This document shows positions 34,888 to 42,703 of a stretch of DNA of 64,000 bases, in pieces. Below the pieces are notes generated by a model. It did no database searches. It saw only the letters and a list, made by a program, of their open reading frames with translations, and had not been told where the DNA came from. Position numbers and translations under genes: made by a program. Every line of letters begins with the position of its first letter. Position 1 is the stretch's first letter. The stretch comes from Erythrobacter sp. YT30 (GTDB lineage Bacteria > Pseudomonadota > Alphaproteobacteria > Sphingomonadales > Sphingomonadaceae): the NCBI RefSeq assembly GCF_001542875.1, contig NZ_LMAF01000002.1, positions 1,635,501 to 1,699,500 of the forward strand, read 5' to 3'.

Positions 34888-36245
34888 GCGGCTGCTGCCC
34901 TTACTGAGCGGATGGACAGAGCCAGTAAACCTGCCGCGATTATCAGCCAAAGCACCACGCCCATCGGCCCGAGAGGACGAGCGTCCCGCTCCTCGATTTG
35001 CGCGAAAGACGCGTCGATTACAGCGCCCCAAGCTTCAGGTGAGCCAGCATCGCCGCCTTCGACCTTCGCCCATTCGCGGCCCATCGCGAGCTGTGCTGCA
35101 AGCCGCGCTTCTTCCGCGTCCTGCTCGAAGGCGATCTGGTCACGGTCGCTGGTTGTTGCGACACCATCCAAATACCGATCAGCCGCGAACAGCGGGCTAG
35201 CGAGCGACAGCCAATCCATCCAAGCCGCTTGCCGCGCCATTCCGTCTTCAAGCGGAGCAAAGAGCGGCACCAGCGCTTCGGCCGTTGCTGTCTCGGAAGC
35301 CATGATGTTGACGGCAGCAGGTGTTGGCTGCGCAATGCCTTCTTCGCGCAATTGCTCTGCAATCCGCTCCTCGGCCTTGGAGAAATCGAGATCATGGACC
35401 AATGCTTCAGCTTCGCTGCGCACGACCTGCGATGACGGCAGAGGCGCTACTATTTGCGTGACTTGAGCGGCAACGCGCGGCCACAGGACGACCGCGACGA
35501 ACCACAGCATCAGCAGCAGAATGAGCGCGTTGACGGTGCGTTTGGATGCGGCTGATACAGCGACAATAACAGCTGACGCGATGAGGATGGTTGCGGCGAG
35601 GGCTGACAGCCATGCAAGTCCATCGATGATCGCTAACCCGCCGGAGGTCGCCAATCCAATCGCCAGCACTGCCGGGGCCGTGATCGCGACCAATCCTGCA
35701 ATTGAAAGGGCAGCAAATTTCCCCAAAGCGATAGCTCCCGGCGGTGCTCCCGAACTGACAGAAAATGCTAGCACTCCGCTGCGACGATCGGATGCGACGA
35801 TACCGTGAAAAAGGACGATGGTGAGGAGCGGCGCGATCCACAGCAGCACAGGACCAACGCCGCGAGGCAGACCCCGTCCGATAAAAGCTTGGGCGTCGAC
35901 TGCCCGCAACTGCGCCGCATTGCGCTGATGCGCTTCAAGCCAGATCGCCGAACCTGAGAAATCCCACACACCGCGATCGAGGATCACACCTGCAGGAATA
36001 GGTTGAACGAGAAACAACCCGCGATGCGCGGCTGTGTGAAAATGCGTGTCGCCCAAGCCAAGCCACTGACCGATTTCCTGCTGCTGGAGATTGCCTCGCT
36101 GCGCGCTTTCCTCGGCCCAAGCGCGATGCTCTAGAACCGCAGTCCCGATCCCGATCAAACTAACCAACGCGATCAGCAGCCAAAGCGTTCGGCTGCGATG
36201 CATGATCGCCAGCTCGCGCTTGGTGACTGAGAGAAACGCGCTCAT
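34884..36245 (-). CDS. ABC-2 type permease with large extracytoplasmic domain, subunit A
   Basis: A 453-residue membrane protein with the same layout as its neighbour: helix 1 near residues 20-40 (LWLLIALVSLIGIGTAVL), and a periplasmic loop. It then has a membrane core including GVGPVLLWIAPLLTIVLFHG and NALILLLMLWFVAVVLWPRV. A helical periplasmic stretch and a last helix (VLWLIIAAGLLALSI) follow. SDRRSGVLAF is the ABC-2 coupling motif. It overlaps the ATPase gene by 4 bp and permease B by 4 bp, so the two form a heterodimer by inference. Confidence 0.83.
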   Translation of the reverse strand: MSAFLSVTKRELAIMHRSRTLWLLIALVSLIGIGTAVLEHRAWAEESAQRGNLQQQEIGQWLGLGDTHFHTAAHRGLFLVQPIPAGVILDRGVWDFSGSAIWLEAHQRNAAQLRAVDAQAFIGRGLPRGVGPVLLWIAPLLTIVLFHGIVASDRRSGVLAFSVSSGAPPGAIALGKFAALSIAGLVAITAPAVLAIGLATSGGLAIIDGLAWLSALAATILIASAVIVAVSAASKRTVNALILLLMLWFVAVVLWPRVAAQVTQIVAPLPSSQVVRSEAEALVHDLDFSKAEERIAEQLREEGIAQPTPAAVNIMASETATAEALVPLFAPLEDGMARQAAWMDWLSLASPLFAADRYLDGVATTSDRDQIAFEQDAEEARLAAQLAMGREWAKVEGGDAGSPEAWGAVIDASFAQIEERDARPLGPMGVVLWLIIAAGLLALSIRSVRAAAA

Positions 36246-36958
36246 GCCGGTTCGCCGAAGATTCCGAGATACGCGCTTTCAACCTCGTCATAGCTCATCG
36301 CTTTGGGATCAAGTTCGCGAACCGCTTTCCCGTCCTTAAGGATGATCACACGGTCACCCATGTCCTTCGCTCGGAACAGATCGTGCGTCGCCATGATAAC
36401 GCCGGTGCCCTGAGCACCGACCTCACGGATCAGTTCGGCAAACTCAAAGGCAGCCTTGGGATCGAGGCCGGAAGTTGGCTCGTCCAAAACCAGCAATTGC
36501 GCAGCTTTCGCAAGCGCGATGGCCACGCCGACCTTTTGACGCATGCCTTTTGAGTACCCCGACAGACGGCGCCCCCAAGCCTCTTCCTCAAGTCCCGAGC
36601 GCCGAAGGCAATCTTCGAGGTGCGCCGACGACAGATCGCTCCCGCCGACCAGCGCCGAAAAATAGCGCAAGTTTTCCATGCCCGAGAAGCGCTCATGCAA
36701 AGCGACCATTTCCGGAATATACGCCATCAAGCGGCGCGCTTCATCGGGCCGCGAGGGAACATCAACGTCACCGACTGAAACGCTGCCCGAACTCGGTTTT
36801 TCAAGCCCGAGCAGCATTTTCAGTGTCGTCGTCTTACCAGCGCCATTCGGTCCAAGCAGGCAAAGCACTTCGCCCGGATCAAACTTCAGCGACAGACTGC
36901 TAACCGCCGCCTTGTCGCCATAGAGCTTGCTGACTTCGGTCAGGTTTACGAGCGCCAT
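36242..36958 (-). CDS. ABC transporter ATP-binding protein
   Basis: A 238-residue ATPase. Walker A is LLGPNGAGKTTTLKMLLG (about residues 34-51), the signature is RLSGYSKGMRQKVGVAIALA, and Walker B with the catalytic Glu is LLVLDEPTSGLDP. The H-loop His is in MATHDLFRA. This is the CcmA/NodI-like exporter subtype. It starts 3 bp after the upstream TonB receptor gene and drives the two permeases encoded next. Direction of transport (export) is inferred from the subtype. Confidence 0.93.
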   Translation of the reverse strand: MALVNLTEVSKLYGDKAAVSSLSLKFDPGEVLCLLGPNGAGKTTTLKMLLGLEKPSSGSVSVGDVDVPSRPDEARRLMAYIPEMVALHERFSGMENLRYFSALVGGSDLSSAHLEDCLRRSGLEEEAWGRRLSGYSKGMRQKVGVAIALAKAAQLLVLDEPTSGLDPKAAFEFAELIREVGAQGTGVIMATHDLFRAKDMGDRVIILKDGKAVRELDPKAMSYDEVESAYLGIFGEPA

Positions 36959-36961
36959 GAC

Positions 36962-39118
36962 CTAAATCTGGACGTTAATCGATGCCAGCACGCTTGCGGG
37001 TCGGCCGGGTGAACCGCCAAGCACATTCTGCCCAAAATCGAGCTCGGTGCGCAGCAGGTAATCCTCATCCAGAAGGTTGAAGCCCTGAATGCGCAAGGTC
37101 AGGCGATTATCGCCCCACGGGCGGTAAGCGGCTCCCGCATTGACCAGCGTGTAGCTGTCCAATTCCACGGTGTTGTCGAGCGTCGCAAAGCGATCGCCCA
37201 CATAGTCGATCCACGTGCCAAGTTCGAACTTCCCATCGGCACTCTGCCAGTCGAGCGCTACCGAACCGAGGTGGTTGGGAGTCTGTATCACTTCAAAGCC
37301 AGCAAATCTGGTCCCGCGGATTGTGAATTCCTGCCACTCGGTGTCGGTGTAGGTGTAGTTGGCATTGGCGGAAAAACCGCCGCCGAGGTCGAAATTGCCC
37401 TCAAACTCCAGCCCGAAGACGTCGAGGCCGCCAGCGTTGATCTGGGTGTTGACCCCATCGAGGCGGAGTGTCTGCACCAAGTCGCGGCGCTCAAGGATGA
37501 ACGCGGATGCACCCAAGAAGCCGCGCCCATCAGCCACGTTTGCCTTGACGCCCACTTCGTAGTTGCGGGCCACTTCCGGTTCGAGTGCATCGGCTCCCGC
37601 GCGCTCAAAGGCGAACGCACCGCCAAACGGTGGGTTGAAGCCTTCCGAATAGCTCGCATAGGCGGTCACATCGTCGGTGAAGGCGTAATCGAGCGCGATG
37701 CGCGGTGTGAAGCGATCATACTCTGCCTCAACCAGCGGATTTGGCCGGAGTTGATCTTCGAGACGCCGCTCCTGCCGGTCGTAGCGTCCGCCAACAGTTA
37801 CACCCAATTGCTCGGTGATCTGGACACGCGCTTGCGCAAACACGGCGTAGACTTCCGATCGGAAATCACCGTCGCGCCGGGTAAGCACTTCAAGATCGTT
37901 GAGGTCCGTGAGAAACTCACCCGTCGCATAATTGACGGTGATTGGCGTAAAGAAATTGGTTCCTGCCGGGAAGGTGTTCGAAGCCCCGGCAGTTCCGTTG
38001 TTGATCTCGTAGTCACCACCCACGATCAGCTGGAGTGTATCGCTCGGCTCCCACGTCAACTGAGGACGGAAGCCGAAAATCTCTTCGGTGGCGGTCGGCG
38101 AAAACGGGAAGAGATCGAACGTCTGATCAACCGTGTTGATGTTGTCGATGAAGCTGCCGTCATTATCGAGAATGCGGTCCGTTTCGCGGTAATAGACTGG
38201 CAGCTGGAACGACAACGTATCGTTAAATGAATGAGTAAGCGTCGCTGCAATCTGCAGGCTTTCGTTCCGCGATTCAGCGCCAGGAATGTTGAAGCTGTCG
38301 GTCACATCGATACCCGGCACTGGAGTTGCATCGGGCAGCAAGGGTTGGATCGTCGCCACCTCCTGCTGGAGATCGAAGTAGATCGCGGAGAAGGTCAGAT
38401 CAGTGTTCGGACCAAGGTCAGCTTGCAGCTTCGCGAAAAGATCGACCGCTTCGCGCTCTGTTTGATCGCGCCAGCCATCGACGCTTTGGTACGAGCCGGT
38501 AACGAGGAAGTTGACACCGTCCGCGACCGGACCTCCGACAGTCAGACGAGGCTCAATAAAGCCGAACGATCCGCCGGTCAGCGTCGCGCTCGCCGTTAAT
38601 TCATCGGGCGCTTCACGAGTTATGACGTTGATCGTGCCACCGACGCCGTTGCGACCATAGAGAGCCGACGTCGGCCCGCGAACGACCTCGATGCGATCAA
38701 CAGCCTCGAAGGCGAGCTGGTCATAGAACACCTGGTCGTTGAGGTTTACCTGGGGAATGCCATCGATCAGCAGCAGAACATCCGTGTTCTGGAACTGCCC
38801 ACCATCGCCCGCGCTGCGCACTTGAATGATCGGGAAGTTGCCTTCGGTGTAATAGCTGATCCGAACGCCGGGCTCGCCCTGCAGGGCCTCAACCACGCTT
38901 TGTGCGCCCTGCTGCTCGATCTCTTCACGTGTCACCAAACTGATTGCCGCAGGCGTATCGAGTATTTCCCGCTCACCGCGATCAGCTGTAACAACAATCG
39001 TCCGGGCTGGGTTGTCCGAGCTGCCATCTTCAGCGGCTTCCTGCGCCAAAGCGGGAAATGCGAAGGTGAGAACCGTGGCAACAGCGAGGAGTGAAGGGAA
39101 CGAGTTTGCGCGTATCAT
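36962..39118 (-). CDS. TonB-dependent receptor (718 residues), first gene of the ABC operon
   Basis: An outer-membrane receptor with signal peptide (LLAVATVLTFAFPALAQ), a TonB-box-like TIVVTADRGE, and a plug domain: EALQGEPGVRISYYTEGN, NTDVLLLIDGIPQVNL and DRIEVVRGPTSALYGRNGVG near residues 85-155. A 22-strand barrel ends at NVQI. Its closest functional class by motifs is the FepA/CirA/BtuB type. The start at 39118 removes an unlikely 31-residue extension. No recognisable siderophore gene is nearby, so the ligand is unknown. Confidence 0.92.
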   Translation of the reverse strand: MIRANSFPSLLAVATVLTFAFPALAQEAAEDGSSDNPARTIVVTADRGEREILDTPAAISLVTREEIEQQGAQSVVEALQGEPGVRISYYTEGNFPIIQVRSAGDGGQFQNTDVLLLIDGIPQVNLNDQVFYDQLAFEAVDRIEVVRGPTSALYGRNGVGGTINVITREAPDELTASATLTGGSFGFIEPRLTVGGPVADGVNFLVTGSYQSVDGWRDQTEREAVDLFAKLQADLGPNTDLTFSAIYFDLQQEVATIQPLLPDATPVPGIDVTDSFNIPGAESRNESLQIAATLTHSFNDTLSFQLPVYYRETDRILDNDGSFIDNINTVDQTFDLFPFSPTATEEIFGFRPQLTWEPSDTLQLIVGGDYEINNGTAGASNTFPAGTNFFTPITVNYATGEFLTDLNDLEVLTRRDGDFRSEVYAVFAQARVQITEQLGVTVGGRYDRQERRLEDQLRPNPLVEAEYDRFTPRIALDYAFTDDVTAYASYSEGFNPPFGGAFAFERAGADALEPEVARNYEVGVKANVADGRGFLGASAFILERRDLVQTLRLDGVNTQINAGGLDVFGLEFEGNFDLGGGFSANANYTYTDTEWQEFTIRGTRFAGFEVIQTPNHLGSVALDWQSADGKFELGTWIDYVGDRFATLDNTVELDSYTLVNAGAAYRPWGDNRLTLRIQGFNLLDEDYLLRTELDFGQNVLGGSPGRPASVLASINVQI

Positions 39119-39168
39119 GATAGGGGATCCGTTGGTTTTTGGGACGCTGAAAAATCTTGGAGTGTTCG

Positions 39169-39188
39169 TGATATAATGTCTCATATCG
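39169..39188 (-). promoter_or_regulatory. Candidate operator upstream of the TonB receptor-ABC operon
   Basis: An interrupted palindrome, GATAT (39170-39174) and ATATC (39183-39187), eight bases apart, 50 bp before the start codon. It resembles a metalloregulator site in spacing. It shares TGATAT with the Zur-like site at 62663, but the match is weak. Confidence 0.3.
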
Positions 39189-39587
39189 TAGCGCACGCCC
39201 GATATTTCCAACCAATGGTCTGGTCAACCGCGGCGTTGCAGCGGCACATCTCGCAGTTCGCGCTATTCGACGAAGGGATAATGCAAGCCGATAGAGCGCG
39301 TTGACCTTGATGGAGCAGTCGACTGCGTCGCACCAACTTTTTGGTTGGGCCGTTAGCGGTCCGTCTGCCCTTGAGCCAACACATACGAAACGCGGACCCC
39401 GGACACCTAATTTCAATCCGGAAAATTGATCGGAACTAAGGGGGCATATCAATATGGACCCTAAAGTGTTTAAGCAGGTTTCTCCGAGGAGCTCATCAAA
39501 CCCAGACTGAACGTCATTCATCGAATGCGGCTTTGAACACGCGTCTCTCCTGCGGCAGAGTTGTCTAATGGACCAAGGGAGGTGTGT
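39189..39587. other. Divergent intergenic region, no gene seen
   Basis: About 400 bases between divergent genes. It contains a degenerate relative of the junction repeat (TTAGCGGTCCGTCTGCCC around 39353-39370) and presumably both promoters. No coding frame with domain-like sequence was found. Confidence 0.4.
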
Positions 39588-40811
39588 GTGACAGGCGCGA
39601 AGGGGAGAACAAAGTTGGCGTGGATGGCCTTTGCAATGGTGATGGCCACGCCTGCAGACGGTGCTCCCCTTGCGGGGAGCCATAAAGGCTCGGTCGAGCG
39701 TGAAGTGGTGCTCGGCAACCTCAAGAGCCCTTGGGGCATGGCGTTCATCGATGCGGACACTGTCCTCATAACCGAGAAAGAAGGTGGGCTGGTGCTCGCC
39801 AATCTGGCGACCGGCACACGGATAGAAATCGCAGGGCTTCCGAGAGACATCTTCGACGATATCCGCGCCGAGGTGCCGTTTGACAATAGCGGCCTGTTCG
39901 ATGTGGCGCTGGACCCTAACTTTGCGCAGGAACCGTGGGTCTATCTATCCTACAGTGCCGCCGAAGGGGAGGGCCTGACTATTAAGGTTGTGCGCGCGAT
40001 GCTGGTCGATGGCGCGCTTCGTAACACCGAGACTTTACTGATTGCCGAACCGTTCACGCAAGGCGAATTCTTCCACTATGGAGGTGGCCTGGCTTTCGGA
40101 GCCGATGGCAAGCTCTTCGTGACCGTGGGCGAGCGCATCTTTAACGAGCGCGACAATCCGCCACTTCCGATTGCACAAGATGTCAGCGACTATCGCGGCA
40201 AGATCTACCGCATCAATCGCGACGGTTCGATCCCCGAGGACAATCCGGATTTCGGAGAAGGTGCGGTTCCCGGTCTCTTCGCTATCGGCATTCGCGCCGC
40301 GCAAGGCATCGCGCTCAACCCTGAGACTGGTGAGCTGTGGTTCAGCGAGCATGGCAGCCGACAGGGTGACGAGATCAATCGGCTTGTCGCAGGCGCCAAT
40401 TACGGTTGGCCTATTGTGACTACAGGCGCGTATCGCAACGATGACTACGCGCCTTCACCAGCAGGCGAGACGGTGTTCCAGTCACCGGAATGGAGCTGGC
40501 TGCAGACAGTCGCGCCCACCGGTCTCACCTTCTACAACGGCGCTGAATTTCCGGAATGGCGCGGCGATCTGTTTGTCTCGGGGCTCTCGCGGGGTAGTTT
40601 CTGGCGCTTCGACTTCGAGGGTGGCAGGATCGTCAGTGTCGAAGAGATGTTCGTCAATGATCGGAAGCGTTCGAGGGACGTTGCCATGGCTCCTGATGGC
40701 TCGCTCTACATGCTTACCGATACGCTGCTTGTCGCGGGTGCCGATGGACGTCTCCAGAACACCGAGCGGCCGAGCGGCGAACTTTTGCGGATCGCTCGCA
40801 AAGCGCCTTAG
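39588..40811 (+). CDS. PQQ-dependent sugar dehydrogenase (soluble GDH/Asd-like)
   Basis: An exported six-bladed propeller quinoprotein of 407 residues that would oxidise aldose sugars in the periplasm with PQQ. After a signal-like N-terminus (LAWMAFAMVMATPADG) come LKSPWGMAFIDADTVLITEK, SGLFDVALDPNF, YGGGLAFGADGKLFVTVGE, KIYRINRDGSIPEDNP and LWFSEHGSRQGDEINRL. The last contains the catalytic His region, followed by GANYGWP. I chose GTG 39588, with AAGGGAGG five bases upstream; GTG 39582 is also in frame. No PQQ synthesis genes are in the window. Confidence 0.9.
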   Translation: MTGAKGRTKLAWMAFAMVMATPADGAPLAGSHKGSVEREVVLGNLKSPWGMAFIDADTVLITEKEGGLVLANLATGTRIEIAGLPRDIFDDIRAEVPFDNSGLFDVALDPNFAQEPWVYLSYSAAEGEGLTIKVVRAMLVDGALRNTETLLIAEPFTQGEFFHYGGGLAFGADGKLFVTVGERIFNERDNPPLPIAQDVSDYRGKIYRINRDGSIPEDNPDFGEGAVPGLFAIGIRAAQGIALNPETGELWFSEHGSRQGDEINRLVAGANYGWPIVTTGAYRNDDYAPSPAGETVFQSPEWSWLQTVAPTGLTFYNGAEFPEWRGDLFVSGLSRGSFWRFDFEGGRIVSVEEMFVNDRKRSRDVAMAPDGSLYMLTDTLLVAGADGRLQNTERPSGELLRIARKAP

Positions 40812-40825
40812 GGGCCGATATCGGA

Positions 40826-40886
40826 ATGTCAGCTTTGAGGTGAAGTAGCGTCGGAAGCGGCCCTTCCGCTCACGACCCAAAAGCAG
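40826..40886. repeat. Module-junction hairpin repeat, copy 2 (extended form)
   Basis: AATGTCAGCTTT at 40826-40837 is matched in reverse by GACCCAAAAGCAG at 40874-40886, the inverted form of the family core. Between them CGGAAG (40852-40857) and CTTCCG (40863-40868) form a small stem. It lies between the dehydrogenase and the broken VOC gene. Confidence 0.55.
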
Positions 40887-40898
40887 CCAATCGAAGCA

Positions 40899-41594
40899 TC
40901 AACCAAATGGCCGGCGAACAACAGCGGCGAGCATCTTGAGAACCGTAAAGTCGTAGCCCTTGTTTTCGATGGTGACTTCACCCTTCGGGCTTATGAGTGT
41001 GATGCCGATGAGGCTCGGGCCAGTCGCAACTGCGATGTTGATGCCGAGCTCACCGAAAAGAGCGTTCATTTCATCGGCCTTAGGGTGGGGCAGATTGAAA
41101 CGAGATGGTCGACACTGGGGTTCGCCCGATTGTTCAACACTACGGCGACGCCACTCGATGACACCTGGCCTTTGACTTATGTACCCCTTACCGATTGAAG
41201 CTCGTGTGTAATCTGATCCGTTCCTACTCGTTGTCGAGTCAACCTCGACGATGCTTCTTGGGGGTACGCCAGCTTCTTTTGCTCGTTTGGCAAAGGCTGT
41301 GATGTTGGCAGTTGCCGCATACCAGAAGAGCAGCTTGGGTTGAGAAAGCCCAGTCATGAACGACTTGAAGGGATGGATGCCGCGGTGGTCTGGATGTGGT
41401 CAAATGATCTCCAGGAAGCTTTGCTCGGCAATGGGAATGGCCGCGCTCCAGTAGAAGTCCTTCGGATCCCGTTTGGCCAGGGTCACCTCAACGCCCGTTA
41501 GCTCTAGGACGAATTCCACGCTCTTCACGTTGTCGGAAACGGCGAGCGCTATGTGATCGAGCTGCGTTCCGCCGCGATCAAGAACAAGTGACAT
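40899..41594 (-). pseudogene. Glyoxalase-like (VOC) protein gene interrupted by an in-frame stop
   Basis: The frame from 41594 encodes GGTQLDHIALAVSDNVKSVE, a VOC-type N-terminus, but meets TGA at 41402-41400 after residue 64 (SFLEII-stop). The same frame then continues PHPDHRGIHPFKSF, LSQPKLLFWYAATANI and GISLIS-like GITLISPKGEV to the stop at 40899. One base change (GGA Gly to TGA) would explain it. The intact product would be about 231 residues of the Glyoxalase_3-like family. A new start at 41357 could give a 152-residue fragment, but it would lack the first VOC module. Confidence 0.82.
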
Positions 41595-41700
41595 CGCTTT
41601 TTCTCCCCTAAAACATCGAAAGCACCTTGCCCTTATTGCGAATGCGTTGCAATATAAGAAATGGGATTAGGAAGATCGTGCGGAGTCGCTGGAGGATAGA

Positions 41701-42174
41701 ATGCGAGATGCGAGAAAACGAGCGTTCGAGGATGCAATGTTCGTACGCCTATTCCGGCTTTGGGCTATGGGTCGGGAGGACCACACTTCAGCACTTCCTG
41801 CAATGCATGCAGAAGCGACGAAGCATGGCTACAAGGATCATGCGGCGGCTGCTTGCTCGAGCCTGTTCGAACTCGTCGAGGGACATCTTGGTCGGCAGCT
41901 AGTGCGCGAATGCTGTTGCAGCCCCAGCTTTTCCTCCGATGAAAAGGCGTTGATCGGAATTCTCCGCTCGGCGCTCTCGCTTTTCTCAGGGCGCGGATCG
42001 CGCGAGGTGCCCCATGGGTTACCAGGCGCGATCAGCTGGGCAGCGAGCTGCGTGTGCGATGCCATGGGCATTACGATCGATCCAGAGATTCAAGCGCTGA
42101 AGAGCTCTTCAGCCAACCGACAGGACTGTCCGTTCAAGTCCACCGCAGGGGAGGCCGCGATCTACGGCCTTTGA
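41701..42174 (+). CDS. Hypothetical protein with CCC motif (unknown family)
   Basis: A 157-residue, mostly helical cytoplasmic protein. Seen features are AFEDAMFVRLFRLWAMGRED at residues 8-27, ELVEGHLGRQLVRECCCSPS with three consecutive Cys, and HGLPGAISWAASCVCDAMG. The sequence is protein-like and has a paired gene 28 bp downstream. I do not recognise the family with certainty. There is no signal peptide. A second ATG (41707) is also possible as start. Confidence 0.65.
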   Translation: MRDARKRAFEDAMFVRLFRLWAMGREDHTSALPAMHAEATKHGYKDHAAAACSSLFELVEGHLGRQLVRECCCSPSFSSDEKALIGILRSALSLFSGRGSREVPHGLPGAISWAASCVCDAMGITIDPEIQALKSSSANRQDCPFKSTAGEAAIYGL

Positions 42175-42202
42175 TCTTGCCCAACTAATCTCCACTCCAG
42201 AC

Positions 42203-42577
42203 ATGCGGCGCGCTGACTCGACAAGATCGCGCATCGTTGGTGCGCTACGCTACTGCCATGTGTCGCGCGCTGCAGGCAAATACAGTGCGCAGGCTTTGGG
42301 TTATCACCTCGGATGCTCCGGGGCGGTCTCGAATTTTCACGTTTTTCTAGATGAGACCGGCCGCGCTTGGCCGGAGCCGACCTCATTGAACTGCCCTTGC
42401 AATACTCGCTTCAGCTACGACGAGATGCTGCTCGCAGACCTGTGCGTCGCAGCGGCGGGAAGCGATAGAGCAGCCTTCGACAGCATGACCGAGGATATGC
42501 TTGGCATTGCCGCGCGTCACTCCATTTGGGCATCGGCCAGGCGTTTGATGCGGCACCTCGTCGCGATTGCAGTCTGA
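42203..42577 (+). CDS. Hypothetical protein paired with the previous gene
   Basis: A 124-residue protein. It contains SLNCPCNTRFSYDEMLLADL (residues about 62-81) and a helical C-terminus ARHSIWASARRLMRHLVAIA. The first 40 residues include YHLGCSGAVSNFHVFLDETG. The CxC pair and the shared helical style suggest it works with the preceding gene, 28 bp upstream. No known domain was recognised. Confidence 0.6.
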   Translation: MRRADSTRSRIVGALRYCHVSRAAGKYSAQALGYHLGCSGAVSNFHVFLDETGRAWPEPTSLNCPCNTRFSYDEMLLADLCVAAAGSDRAAFDSMTEDMLGIAARHSIWASARRLMRHLVAIAV

Positions 42578-42644
42578 ACCGGCCAGCAAGCCAGTGACAA
42601 ATCAGCCACAAAGCCACACAAACTGCGAACGGATCGCAATATCT

Positions 42645-42667
42645 TTGCAAATAAGAATGATTCGCGT
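42645..42667 (+). promoter_or_regulatory. Fur-like box upstream of TonB receptor operon
   Basis: The stretch TGCAAATAAGAATGATTCGC (42647-42666) resembles the 19-bp Fur palindrome (GATAATGATAATCATTATC), with AATGATT on the right and a weaker left half. It lies about 40 bp before the receptor's start. Iron-responsive control is an inference from the match and from the genes. Confidence 0.5.
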
Positions 42668-42703
42668 TAGCGCTGGACGGACGGGAATTTCAGGGGACTA
42701 TTG

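Noticed and set aside
37271..38230. A 319-codon plus-strand frame across the TonB receptor gene
   Set aside because: It is antisense to a clear TonB-dependent receptor and has no protein-family features.
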